Positions 26,464-34,583 of a stretch of DNA of 64,000 nt are shown here, piece by piece. Both the position numbers and the translations under genes were made by a program. Source of the stretch: Acididesulfobacillus acetoxydans (GTDB lineage Bacteria; Bacillota; Desulfitobacteriia; Desulfitobacteriales; Desulfitobacteriaceae); NCBI RefSeq assembly GCF_900016645.1, contig NZ_CDGJ01000003.1, one strand, 5' to 3'. The notes under the pieces were generated by a model. It was not told the DNA's origin. It did no database searches and saw only the letters and a list, made by a program, of their open reading frames with translations. The first letter of the stretch is position 1. Each line of letters begins with the position of its first letter.

Positions 26464-26768
26464 TCGAACTTCGCCCGCAAACTCACGCCCCGCTGTCCGG
26501 CTGCTGTGCCCGTCCGCATATCCGAATCCCGGCACTTTAGCCAGCGCCGAATACTCATCGGCTCCCCGGCCGTCACGCGTCTGCGCCCATCCGCTCCCTG
26601 CGCCTCTCCGGGCTCTGCACTCATCCGCGCTCCCCAAGCTTGTCAGGACTTCGCGCTGATCGAATTCCCGCGCTCACCCGATCCCCGCGCTCCTTGAACC
26701 CTAGCGCCTGTCGAACCTGAGCGCCTGCCGAATCCCCGCAGCCGGCGGGACCAAGCGCCCAACCCCTC
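26464..26768. other. Spacer between mraZ and rsmH
   Basis: About 300 bp of C-rich DNA with repeated CGCGCT/GCGCCTG words (for example GAGCGCCTGCCGAATCCCCGC-like segments around 26700-26745). No separate gene or promoter recognised; an open frame here is an upstream extension of rsmH without family support. Confidence 0.5.
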
Positions 26769-27200
26769 TCAGATGCCCAGCTCGACCAAAGACTCGGCCG
26801 CCTGGGCATAGGCCTCTTCCGCCCGGCTGCTGTATTCCGCCCAGAGTTCCTGACTCCAGATCTCGACGCGGGTCGAGACCCCCACCAGGACCACGTCCTT
26901 GGTAATCTGGGCATATGAGCGCAAATTCGCCGGCAGCAAGATCCTTCCCTGTTTATCCACTTCACATTCGCTGGCGCCGGAAAAGAAGAAACGGACGAAG
27001 GCCCGCACATCCGGCTGGGTGAAGGGCAAAGCCCGCAGTTTTTCTTCGAGGATTTTCCACTCTTCTTGGGGGTAAACAAACAGACAATGATCCAGGCCCT
27101 TGGTGGCAATAAACTGCTCCCCCAAAGCCTCGCGGAATTTGGCCGGCATGATCAAACGACCCTTGCCGTCAACCGTATGAAGGTATTCCCCCATGAACAT
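26769..27200 (-). CDS. mraZ: Transcriptional regulator MraZ
   Basis: A 143-residue protein with two AbrB-like (SpoVT/MraZ) domains: MGEYLHTVDGKGRLIMPAKFR and ECEVDKQGRILLPANLR carry the conserved DxKGR and DxQGRxxxP DNA-contact motifs. MraZ is a ring-shaped regulator that represses or activates the dcw operon through TGGG/AAGTGG direct repeats, and four such boxes lie upstream (27365-27401). First gene of the dcw cluster. Confidence 0.96.
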   Translation of the reverse strand: MFMGEYLHTVDGKGRLIMPAKFREALGEQFIATKGLDHCLFVYPQEEWKILEEKLRALPFTQPDVRAFVRFFFSGASECEVDKQGRILLPANLRSYAQITKDVVLVGVSTRVEIWSQELWAEYSSRAEEAYAQAAESLVELGI

Positions 27201-27213
27201 CGTCTTTCACCCC

Positions 27214-27355
27214 GCCGCCACAGTCTCTCTCACACTGCCGCTGCAGTCTCTCCCCCGTGGCCGCTGCACTCTCTCTCGCCGCCGGCGCAGTCTCTCGCCC
27301 GTGGCCACTGCACTCTCTCCGGCTGCAGCGGCTGCCGCCTCTCTCCCACTCAGGG
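27214..27355. repeat. Tandem ~22-25 bp repeats in the mraZ leader
   Basis: Units of the form CAGTCTCTC(N)CCGTGGCC(G/A)CTGCA recur about four to five times between the MraZ boxes and the mraZ start. In the transcript they form a purine-rich GAGAGAC/GGCCAC leader. No protein or known RNA family recognised. Confidence 0.75.
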
Positions 27356-27364
27356 AGGAGTCCG

Positions 27365-27401
27365 CCACTTTGTCCCACTTTACCCCACTTATTCTCCACT
27401 T
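27365..27401 (-). promoter_or_regulatory. MraZ operator: four AAGTGG boxes
   Basis: On the minus strand AAGTGG occurs at 27401-27396, 27390-27385, 27380-27375 and 27370-27365, spaced 11, 10 and 10 bp, i.e. one per helical turn, in the context AAGTGGGG/AAAGTGGG. This matches the direct-repeat MraZ box reported for Firmicutes and Mollicutes. It indicates autoregulation of the dcw operon from about 165 bp upstream of mraZ. Confidence 0.85.
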
Positions 27402-27556
27402 CCAGGTATTTTCCTGCCACTCCGGAAAATTTTTTTCCAACCGCCCAGTTTTACAAGTCTTCCCGCCTCTTCTGGCAATAAATGCCTTAATCAAACTTAA
27501 GGAAATACGCATACTAACTTCAATAATACTTGAAATAGATCAAGGGAGGGTACTGC

Positions 27557-28207
27557 GTGAAATGGCTTGATATTCTCTACCGCCTCACCGGTCAGGTGGG
27601 CGGCCGGCGTGCTCGGATGAAATCAATGGGAAAGATCAAAGACAGCATCGCTTTGGGGCTTTTGGCCGGCTTAATCGGAACCCTGACGATGGATACTTCC
27701 AACTGGATCCTCTGGCGCCGGAGAAAGACGGAAAGCCTGCTCGGTCACCTGGCAGGCTCCATGCTTGTTGGGAAGTGGCGCACCAACCGACGTAAAAATT
27801 TCCTTCTGGGCCAAATTGCCCATATGTTTACCGGATCGGCTCTCGGTGTCCCCCTGGTCTATCTGTTTAAACGGACAGGCCGTGACGTTGCTTACGTGAA
27901 AGGTGCGTTCTACGGCTCACTCACCTGGTCCGTCCTGGTCGACGGCGCCACCCGTCTCGGTCTCTACCGGGCCAAGCCCAGACTGACAAAAACCTTTTAC
28001 GCCGCGCTTTTTGACAATATGCTCTACGGGCTCAGCGCGACTTTCGCCATTCTCAACCTCGCCGATCGTTCTCTCTTACCGGAAAAGAGGCAGACACAGA
28101 ATCTGCGGACCGAGTCGCGCGATTTTGACGAGTATTTTGACGACATGACTCCCGAAGTAATCCCGGAGGATACAGTTCCCGGTGACGCGCCGAGTTATGT
28201 ACAGTAA
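27557..28207 (+). CDS. Membrane protein of unknown function
   Basis: A 216-residue protein starting with GTG at 27557, 6 nt after GGGAGGG. It has about four hydrophobic segments (31-52, 83-105, 120-135, 150-168) and ends in an acidic, probably cytoplasmic tail (FDEYFDDMTPEVIPEDTVPGD). I do not recognise the family. It is transcribed divergently from mraZ and converges on rbsK, with a shared bidirectional terminator. The good ribosome-binding site and the alternation of hydrophobic and charged blocks argue it is a real gene; repeated basic pairs near membrane edges (WRRRK, KRTGR) suggest cytoplasmic loops. Confidence 0.75.
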   Translation: MKWLDILYRLTGQVGGRRARMKSMGKIKDSIALGLLAGLIGTLTMDTSNWILWRRRKTESLLGHLAGSMLVGKWRTNRRKNFLLGQIAHMFTGSALGVPLVYLFKRTGRDVAYVKGAFYGSLTWSVLVDGATRLGLYRAKPRLTKTFYAALFDNMLYGLSATFAILNLADRSLLPEKRQTQNLRTESRDFDEYFDDMTPEVIPEDTVPGDAPSYVQ

Positions 28208-28238
28208 AAAAACCGGATTTGCGGTAAAAGCAAAAAAG

Positions 28239-28269
28239 GAGCAACGCCTGCTTCTCGCGGACGTTGCTC
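28239..28269. terminator. Bidirectional terminator between the membrane protein gene and rbsK
   Basis: GAGCAACG (28239-28246) pairs with CGTTGCTC (28262-28269). Minus strand reads GCTCC followed by TTTTTT, plus strand is followed by TTCCCTTTTCCC, so it serves both converging genes. Confidence 0.88.
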
Positions 28270-28288
28270 TTCCCTTTTCCCTCTGGGT

Positions 28289-29206
28289 TTATCTTTTCAA
28301 AAACCGATCAATCTCGACCCGTTCCGGAATTGATGTCTGCGCGCCCTTTTGGGTAACGGCCAAAGCCGCCGCCGCGGAGGCAAAGCGCAAGGCATCCCGG
28401 ATAGGCATGTTTTCCGCCAGAGCCGCGGCATATGCTCCGACGAAAGTGTCCCCTGCCGCCGTGGTATCAGTTACTTTAACTTTGAATGGCTCTAAAAACA
28501 GTTCCTGGTCTTCCCAGCCCCGGTAAAACAGACCTCTTGCTCCCAGTGTGATAATGACTTCCCGGCACCCTCTATCCACCAGGATGGACGCCGCCCTACT
28601 AATTTCCTCCGCGCTCACGACCTCGCTCCCGGTCAGTATGGCGGCTTCTGTTTCATTCAGAATCAGCATACTGATTTTGCGGTAGTCTTCCTCCGGCAGC
28701 TGACAGGCAGGCGCCGGATTATAAATCACATACGTTCCCCGCGCCGCAAAATAGGTTAAAGCATAGGCCACCGTCGGATAGGGTATCTCATTTTGTAAGA
28801 TGAGCCAATCGGGCAGAAGGGCGAACCTACCGTTCGGAGCGATCTTTCCCGGGGTCAATTTACCGTTAGCTCCCGCGGAAAGAATAATGCTGTTTTCCCC
28901 CAGGGCGTCCACGGTAATAAAGGCAATACCTGTGGCCGACCCGGGTTCCACAAGCACCCCTTCTGTCCCGACACCCGAGGTGCTCAGGTTAGTCAGCAGC
29001 TCTTCCCCAAAAGCGTCTTGTCCGACCGCTCCGATCATCTCGACCCGAGCCCCGGCCCGTGCCGCGGCCACAGCCTGGTTAGCCCCTTTGCCGCCCGGAA
29101 CGTAAACGGTAGACACGGCTTGAATGGTTTCCCCGGGCAAGGGCGCTCTCTCCACCCGATTTACAATATCCATGTTGAGACTGCCAATGACGGCAATGGA
29201 ACCCAC
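28289..29206 (-). CDS. rbsK: Ribokinase RbsK
   Basis: A 305-residue PfkB-family kinase phosphorylating D-ribose at O5. PfkB signature 1 VPGGKGANQAVAAARAG, the second signature DTTAAGDTFVGAY with the catalytic Asp, and the N-terminal IGSLNMDIV are all present. The GTG at 29206 follows GGAGG by 9 nt; the frame is open 15 codons further. Last gene of the ribose operon, before a strong terminator. Confidence 0.94.
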   Translation of the reverse strand: MGSIAVIGSLNMDIVNRVERAPLPGETIQAVSTVYVPGGKGANQAVAAARAGARVEMIGAVGQDAFGEELLTNLSTSGVGTEGVLVEPGSATGIAFITVDALGENSIILSAGANGKLTPGKIAPNGRFALLPDWLILQNEIPYPTVAYALTYFAARGTYVIYNPAPACQLPEEDYRKISMLILNETEAAILTGSEVVSAEEISRAASILVDRGCREVIITLGARGLFYRGWEDQELFLEPFKVKVTDTTAAGDTFVGAYAAALAENMPIRDALRFASAAAALAVTQKGAQTSIPERVEIDRFLKR

Positions 29207-29319
29207 GATCCTACGCCTCCTCGTACCCCGTTGCCCAGTCAAACGGATCATTCAGCCCGAGCCTTCCTGCAATCAGGCCGGGACTTAGCGAATGCAGCCG
29301 GCCTATTCCGACAAGAAAC

Positions 29320-30273
29320 TTAAAAACCGCTGAAAGAAGTTCCTTTTTCGACCAATTGCAGGGGTGAGTTGATCGTAGCCGGCACCGTTTCTCCTTTAGC
29401 CAGCTTAACCGCATTCTGCACGCCTAATATCCCTTCTTGGGTCGGTTGTTGAGCAATGTCGGCATAGAAAAGCCCTTGTTGGACGTCATTAACCGCCTCT
29501 TTCTCACCGTCGATCCCGACGATGGCAATTCCGGACTTGCCGCTTTGTTGAATGGCCTTCAGAGCTCCCAAAGCCATTTCATCGTTTTGAGCAAAGACGC
29601 CTTTGACGTCGGGATTAGCCTGCAAGATGTTTTGCATAACATTCAAGGCTTTGCTCCGGTCGAAATTCGCCGTCTGCTTGGCCACGACCTTAATGCCTTT
29701 CGCCGTAGCAATCTCTTGGTCAAAGCCCTGCTCGCGGTCCCGTTCTGCCGACGTGCCGATGATCCCCTGTAATTCGACCACCTTACCCTGCCCCTTCAGG
29801 GCTTTGATGATTTCGTCAGCCGCCATTTTCCCTGCCTGGACACTGTTGGAAGCAATAAAGCAAGCCACCTTGCCTGAAGTCACACTGCGATCCAACGTCA
29901 CAACCGGGACATTCGCTTTGTTCGCGGCAGCCACCGCGCTTGACAAACCCTGACTATCGGTCGGGTTAAGAATGATGGCACTGACTTTTTGCTGAATCAG
30001 ATCTTGGACCTGGTTCAGCTGGGTTGCAGGATCATTGTTGCCGTTGTCGACGATAACTTTTACCCCTTCCTTCGCCGCCTCCTGTTTTACGCCATTTTCC
30101 ATGGCCACAAAAAATGGATTGTTAATCGTGGATACGGCAAACCCGATGGTGTACGAGGACTTCGACTGCGAAGCGGTTTGCCCGCCTGAACTGTTGTTGG
30201 CGGCACTTCCGCATCCCGAAACAAGTCCGACGGTTAGAGCCCCCAGGCCCAAGATGATCTTCCACTTTTTCAT
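29320..30273 (-). CDS. rbsB: Ribose ABC transporter substrate-binding lipoprotein RbsB
   Basis: A 317-residue periplasmic-binding-protein-fold lipoprotein. A signal peptide ends in the lipobox GLVSGC with Cys about residue 21, followed by a Ser/Asn-rich linker and a type I binding fold (YTIGFAVSTINNPFF, VSAIILNPTDSQGL, VVTLDRSVTSGKVACFIASN, VFAQNDEMALGALKAI). These residues resemble RbsB of E. coli and B. subtilis. Collinear with rbsACK. Confidence 0.94.
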   Translation of the reverse strand: MKKWKIILGLGALTVGLVSGCGSAANNSSGGQTASQSKSSYTIGFAVSTINNPFFVAMENGVKQEAAKEGVKVIVDNGNNDPATQLNQVQDLIQQKVSAIILNPTDSQGLSSAVAAANKANVPVVTLDRSVTSGKVACFIASNSVQAGKMAADEIIKALKGQGKVVELQGIIGTSAERDREQGFDQEIATAKGIKVVAKQTANFDRSKALNVMQNILQANPDVKGVFAQNDEMALGALKAIQQSGKSGIAIVGIDGEKEAVNDVQQGLFYADIAQQPTQEGILGVQNAVKLAKGETVPATINSPLQLVEKGTSFSGF

Positions 30274-30324
30274 TTTGCGATTCTCCCCTTTTTTATAATT
30301 ATTGAGAATGAGGCCGGCGGCCTC

Positions 30325-31266
30325 TTATCTCCCGGCTGACTTCTTGCGGTCAAGCATGATGGCCGCGAGAATAATCAATCCCTTGACGGCATCCTGGTAG
30401 AAAGAATTTACATTGAGAAGATTGAGGCCATTATCGATAGTTCCCAGAATCAAGGCCCCGATCAAGGTGCCAATCAAAGTGCCCTCACCGCCCATCAAGC
30501 TGGTCCCGCCAAGGACGACGGCCGTAATGGCATCGAGCTCATAACCCACCCCGGCGGTAGGTTCGGCCGAACCCAGGCGCGAGGCCAGAATGATCCCAGC
30601 CAAGGAAGCCAGGATGCCGCTGACCACATAAACACCTACAAGATATCTTTTGACAGGCACTCCGGCCAGAAAGGCGACTCGTTCATTTCCCCCGATGGCA
30701 TAGACGCGCCTCCCCGCCGTTGTTCGGTACAGCACAACCCAGGCGGCGGCGAAGACCAAGGCCATGACCCAAACGGGAATGGGAATCGCCAGAAAAGTCC
30801 CCGTGCCAAAACCGGCAAAAGCTCGCGGCAGGTTAAAGATGGGCATCCCGTTCGTATAGATTTCGGTCAGACCCCGGAACAGCGTCATCGTTCCCAGTGT
30901 CACGATGAAGGGCGCCAAACCGGCGTAGGCCACGAACACCCCGTTGAGCGCACCGGCTAACCCCCCCACGAAAAGAGCCGCGCCTCCAGCCAACCAGGGG
31001 TTGATGTGCCCGACCATGAGCTGGGCGGCGATGGCGGCGCTCAAAGCCAAGGTGGAACCGACCGACAGATCAATCCCAGCCGTGAGAATGACGAAGGTCA
31101 TGCCTACCGCAATGAGTGCATTAACGGAAATTTGCAAAGCCACGTTGCGAAGGTTGCCGAAGGTAAAAAACTTAGCCGTAGCAAAAGAAAGAATAAATAT
31201 CAGGATGACCAGCCCGATTAAAGGTCCCAAATGATAGCGTTTAATGGCGCTGATAATACGTTGCAT
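30325..31266 (-). CDS. rbsC: Ribose ABC transporter permease RbsC
   Basis: A 313-residue BPD_transp_2-type permease with about eight to ten helices. The conserved NALIAVGMTFVILTAGIDLSVGS, GLAPFIVTLGTMTLFRGL, IGGNERVAFLAGV and ELDAITAVVLGGTSLMGGEGT segments are those of RbsC. Its ATG overlaps the rbsA stop, showing operon structure. Confidence 0.95.
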   Translation of the reverse strand: MQRIISAIKRYHLGPLIGLVILIFILSFATAKFFTFGNLRNVALQISVNALIAVGMTFVILTAGIDLSVGSTLALSAAIAAQLMVGHINPWLAGGAALFVGGLAGALNGVFVAYAGLAPFIVTLGTMTLFRGLTEIYTNGMPIFNLPRAFAGFGTGTFLAIPIPVWVMALVFAAAWVVLYRTTAGRRVYAIGGNERVAFLAGVPVKRYLVGVYVVSGILASLAGIILASRLGSAEPTAGVGYELDAITAVVLGGTSLMGGEGTLIGTLIGALILGTIDNGLNLLNVNSFYQDAVKGLIILAAIMLDRKKSAGR

Positions 31267-32753
31267 TATACCTCACCCCCTGTGGCCAGACGCATGAATG
31301 CCTCTTGTTGCATCTCGCGGCCCTGCAGTTCTCCCTGAATCGTTCCTTCGTGCATGACGTAGACCCTGTCACTCATGCCAAGCAATTCGGGGAGGTCCGA
31401 CGAGATCATCAGCACAGCCCTTCCTTCAAGCTTCAACCGGTTCATCAGTTGGTAAATTTCCTGCTTGGCCCCTACATCGATACCCCGAGTGGGCTCATCT
31501 AGAATGAGCAGTTTCGGTTTGCAAGCCAGCCATTTGCCAATGACTACCTTTTGCTGATTTCCGCCGCTCAAATTCTCTGTCGCCTGTTCCACCGAGTGTG
31601 TCTTGATCCTGAGCTTCCCTACCCATTCCTGGGCATTCATCCCTTCCGCCTGCCTGCGGATAAACCCCAAACGGCTGCGCTGACTGAGGGTAGGAAGCGC
31701 TAAGTTTTCCCGTATCGTGAAGGGCAGAAGCAACCCTTCATTCTTACGGTCCTCTGTCACGAGGACGATTCCGGACCGAATCGCCGAGGCGGGAGACCTT
31801 AGATGGAGGATTCGGCCTTCCATCACGATTCTCCCGGACTGTAAAGAATCAATCCCGCTCAGCGCACGTGCCACCTCCGTCCGGCCGGATCCCATCAGTC
31901 CCCCCAGCCCCACAATTTCTCCGCCTTTGATTTCCAGGGAAACGTCTCGAATTGCCAATGTTTTCAGCTTCTCCGCACGCAGAATACTCTCGCCGGGACT
32001 CGATTGCTCATGGGGATAACGCTCTGCAATATCCCGGCCGACCATGAGGGAAACCAATTCCCGTTCCGTCGTCTCTTCGGTCGGAACTGTGGCGATGAAA
32101 CGTCCGTCCCGCAGCACGGTCACCCGATCGGCCACTCTGAACAATTCCTCCAAACGATGGGAAATATAGATGATCCCCACCCCTTTGGCCTTGAGCGCGT
32201 GGACAATTTCAAAGAGACGATCCGTCTCCCCCTTGCTCAAGGCGGAGGTCGGCTCATCCATGATCAGAAAGCGCACCTCCTGCTGCAGGGATTTGCCAAT
32301 CTCTACCAATTGCTGTTCCCCCACGCTCAGGTCGCTCAGGCGTTCTTTGGGGTTGCGGTTCAGATTCAGGCTTTCCATCGTCGCCGAAACTTTCTCATAA
32401 AGCAAGGGGTAATTCACAAAACCTAGTGTCTTAAACTTGCCCTCACGCCCGATGAGGAAATTCTCAGCCACCGAAAGGTTGCTGAATAAGTTGAGTTCCT
32501 GATAGATCATCCCTATGCCCAGATCCTGGGCGTCCCGGATGGTACGAAGAACCCGAGCCTCTCCGTCGATCGAGATCTGCCCCTCGTCAGCCTGATAAAC
32601 CCCAGTCAGAATTTTCATTAGGGTGGATTTGCCCGCCCCGTTTTCGCCCAGCAGAGCCACAACCTCTCCACTGCCGACTTGAAAATCAACCCCTTGCAAA
32701 ACCTTGACACCGGAAAAAGCCTTACTGATCCCTTTCATTTCCAACTGAGCCAT
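31266..32753 (-). CDS. rbsA: Ribose ABC transporter ATP-binding protein RbsA
   Basis: A 495-residue tandem ABC ATPase. First cassette: Walker A GENGAGKST, signature LSVGEQQ, Walker B FLIMDEPTSAL. Second cassette: degenerate P-loop GLMGSGRTE, signature LSGGNQQKV, Walker B LLILDEPTRGIDVGAK. This pattern is the rule for sugar importers of the RbsA/MglA type. ATG 32753 is 7 nt after GGGGGT. Overlaps rbsC by one nucleotide. Confidence 0.95.
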   Translation of the reverse strand: MAQLEMKGISKAFSGVKVLQGVDFQVGSGEVVALLGENGAGKSTLMKILTGVYQADEGQISIDGEARVLRTIRDAQDLGIGMIYQELNLFSNLSVAENFLIGREGKFKTLGFVNYPLLYEKVSATMESLNLNRNPKERLSDLSVGEQQLVEIGKSLQQEVRFLIMDEPTSALSKGETDRLFEIVHALKAKGVGIIYISHRLEELFRVADRVTVLRDGRFIATVPTEETTERELVSLMVGRDIAERYPHEQSSPGESILRAEKLKTLAIRDVSLEIKGGEIVGLGGLMGSGRTEVARALSGIDSLQSGRIVMEGRILHLRSPASAIRSGIVLVTEDRKNEGLLLPFTIRENLALPTLSQRSRLGFIRRQAEGMNAQEWVGKLRIKTHSVEQATENLSGGNQQKVVIGKWLACKPKLLILDEPTRGIDVGAKQEIYQLMNRLKLEGRAVLMISSDLPELLGMSDRVYVMHEGTIQGELQGREMQQEAFMRLATGGEV

Positions 32754-32769
32754 CGTCTTCACCCCCTAG

Positions 32770-33162
32770 CTAGAACACTACACCGGACTTGAGGATGATA
32801 TTGGCATAAGAGGTCCACTCCCCGGTACGCACGATTACCGCTGCCGACGCCAACCGTTCTTTAAAAATGTCATGTCCGATGAGTTCCTGAGGCGCCGCAA
32901 TCAGCTGCCTAATTCTGTCAAATAGATCCGGATGCGCACCCTCAAGTTCCTTAGCTAAGGTAATTTTCTCCACACTTAGTTCGCTTAAAACAGCATTCAG
33001 AACTTCCCAGAAGGCAGGAACCCCTTGACACACCGCCAAGTCGATCAGAGGAACTTGAGCTGGAACAGGCAATCCATAGTCAGCAATCACCAGAGTCTGT
33101 CCATGCCCCAACGTGGCAATGAACCGGGACAGTTCCCCGTGCAGCACGCCTTGTTTTTTCAT
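32770..33162 (-). CDS. rbsD: D-ribose pyranase RbsD
   Basis: A 130-residue RbsD/FucU-family enzyme converting beta-pyranose to furanose ribose. N-terminal MKKQGVLHGELSRFIATLGHG contains catalytic His20, and the C-terminal GEWTSYANIILKSGVVF is the family end. The ATG at 33162 gives the standard length; the longer open frame reaches into the operator region. First structural gene after rbsR. Confidence 0.94.
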   Translation of the reverse strand: MKKQGVLHGELSRFIATLGHGQTLVIADYGLPVPAQVPLIDLAVCQGVPAFWEVLNAVLSELSVEKITLAKELEGAHPDLFDRIRQLIAAPQELIGHDIFKERLASAAVIVRTGEWTSYANIILKSGVVF

Positions 33163-33197
33163 TTCTGTCAACACCTCTGTCGTTATTCTTAAGTCTA

Positions 33198-33211
33198 TGG
33201 TAACGTTACCA
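33198..33211. promoter_or_regulatory. LacI-type operator upstream of rbsD
   Basis: TGGTAACGTTACCA is a perfect 14-bp palindrome with central CG, 36 bp before the rbsD ATG and just after the rbsR stop. Likely RbsR site. Confidence 0.8.
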
Positions 33212-33232
33212 CATCGCACAAAACCTATCCGC

Positions 33233-34249
33233 TCACGTCCCCGCCTGCTGCTTCCTGGCGGTCGAACCCCGCAGGATCAGCTTGGGCTCAAACTCCTGTT
33301 GTTCTGAGTGGTGATTCCGACCTGACCCCAGTTGGTTAAGCAGCAGCTGAAAAGCGGACCTTCCCATGGCATAGCCCGGTTGAGCGATCGTGGTTAGGGA
33401 AGGAAAAGAATACTCGCTCAAAGCTATATTATCATACCCGACAATAGCCAGCTCATCCGGAACCTCGATCCCGCAAAACCGGGCCGCCTGGAGAATGCCC
33501 ACGGCCATCAGATCGTTGGCGGCAAATATTCCATCCGGACGGTCTTTCGAGCGCAGGAGACTTAACCCGATCTCATGACCCCCCTCATAGCGGAAATCGC
33601 CCTGAATCAGTTCTCCTCTCAGGCCCTCATAACGTGCCCGGTTTTCACTGATCACCCCTTCAAATCCCAACTTCCGGCCGTAGGCAGACGGCGAACCCTC
33701 CGGACCGGAAATATGAACAATGCGGCGGCAGCCAATGTTGATCAGGTGAGAGGTCGCCAGCCTTCCTCCCCGTTCGTTATCCATCCAAACCGAACTGCGT
33801 TTGGCCGAACCCCTCCTGTCCACAAGTACGAGCGGAAGTCCCGCGGTTGCCTGATCAATGACCTCCTCCCCACTCCTGCTCCCCGCAATAATGACCCCAT
33901 CTGCCCAGCGGCTGCGCAGAATGTCAAGATACATAACCTCTCGTTCCCTTTTCCAATCGGAATTGCACAGGATGGTCGTGTAACCCTTGGCGATCGCTGC
34001 GTCTTCGATACCCCGGGCGACATCCGCAAAAAAAGGATTCGCCACGTCCGGAATTAGCAGGCCGATGGTCGAGGTCTTGCCGCTGACTAAACCGCGCGCC
34101 AGGCGGCTCGGCTGAAAATTAAGTTCCTCCATTGCCTTCGTAACTCGTTCCCGCGCGGTCTCCCCTACATAGCCGCTGTCATTGATCACGCGGGACACCG
34201 TGGTGACCGACACCCCTGCTCTCTGGGCAACATCCTTGATCGTCGTCAA
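33233..34249 (-). CDS. rbsR: LacI-family ribose operon repressor RbsR
   Basis: A 338-residue LacI/GalR regulator. The helix-turn-helix TTIKDVAQRAGVSVTTVSRVIND and hinge FQPSRLARGL are followed by a type I periplasmic-binding-protein fold for ribose (TSTIGLLIPDVANPFFADV, GIFAANDLMAVGIL, IVGYDNIALSEYSFPSLTTI). Starts with TTG 10 nt after GGAG. It heads the operon and has an operator both before its own start and before rbsD, implying autorepression and ribose induction. Confidence 0.93.
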   Translation of the reverse strand: MTTIKDVAQRAGVSVTTVSRVINDSGYVGETARERVTKAMEELNFQPSRLARGLVSGKTSTIGLLIPDVANPFFADVARGIEDAAIAKGYTTILCNSDWKREREVMYLDILRSRWADGVIIAGSRSGEEVIDQATAGLPLVLVDRRGSAKRSSVWMDNERGGRLATSHLINIGCRRIVHISGPEGSPSAYGRKLGFEGVISENRARYEGLRGELIQGDFRYEGGHEIGLSLLRSKDRPDGIFAANDLMAVGILQAARFCGIEVPDELAIVGYDNIALSEYSFPSLTTIAQPGYAMGRSAFQLLLNQLGSGRNHHSEQQEFEPKLILRGSTARKQQAGT

Positions 34250-34266
34250 TCCGGACCAACTCCATG

Positions 34267-34280
34267 TGGAAACGTTTCCA
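34267..34280. promoter_or_regulatory. LacI/CcpA-type operator upstream of rbsR
   Basis: TGGAAACGTTTCCA, a perfect palindrome with central CG, lies between the rbsR promoter -10 and the start codon, so a bound repressor would block transcription. It resembles the rbsD operator and also a catabolite cre site, with mismatches at both W positions of the cre consensus. Confidence 0.8.
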
Positions 34281-34296
34281 CGTCTCTTATGCTCCT

Positions 34297-34325
34297 AATA
34301 TACAGACTTTTCGTCAAACTGTCAA
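34297..34325 (-). promoter_or_regulatory. Sigma-A promoter of the rbs operon
   Basis: Minus strand TTGACA (34325-34320), 17-bp spacer, TATATT (34302-34297). Consensus -35 and spacing; transcription should start about 34290, just upstream of the operator. Confidence 0.88.
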
Positions 34326-34486
34326 TCCCAAAATTATCTTTTTAAAGTCCTGATTTTCCTGGTATCAGCGTAGGCCAATGGGTTCGTTCTCTAGTGCTGC
34401 CGCCGCGGCGGTACCGGAGATCAGGAGAGTCCGCCGACATCTTTGGGACAGCGGCGGACTGGTGCCATTTTAGGATCGGGCGAATC

Positions 34487-34572
34487 CGAGTAAATCCAGG
34501 TGAATCCCCGTAAAACCCGGTAAAGCACAGTGAAACCCAGTAAAAGCCAGCAAACCCCGGTAAATCCCGGGC
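34487..34572. repeat. 10-bp tandem repeat after lpd
   Basis: About eight copies of GTAAAACCCG-like units (GTAAATCCAG, GTGAATCCCC, GTAAAACCCG, GTAAAGCACA, GTGAAACCCA, GTAAAAGCCA, GCAAACCCCG, GTAAATCCCG) end just short of the lpd stop codon. No gene lies between here and rbsR. Confidence 0.85.
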
Positions 34573-34583
34573 GCAGCCCTCGC

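Noticed and set aside
26464..26637. 58-codon N-terminal extension of RsmH
   Set aside because: Not part of the family, no ribosome-binding site at its start and repeat-like composition; the TTG or ATG start nearer the methyltransferase fold is preferred.
34267..34280. Classical CcpA cre site before rbsR
   Set aside because: Both W positions of the cre consensus are G/C; a LacI-family RbsR operator explains the palindrome better, though CcpA is not excluded.
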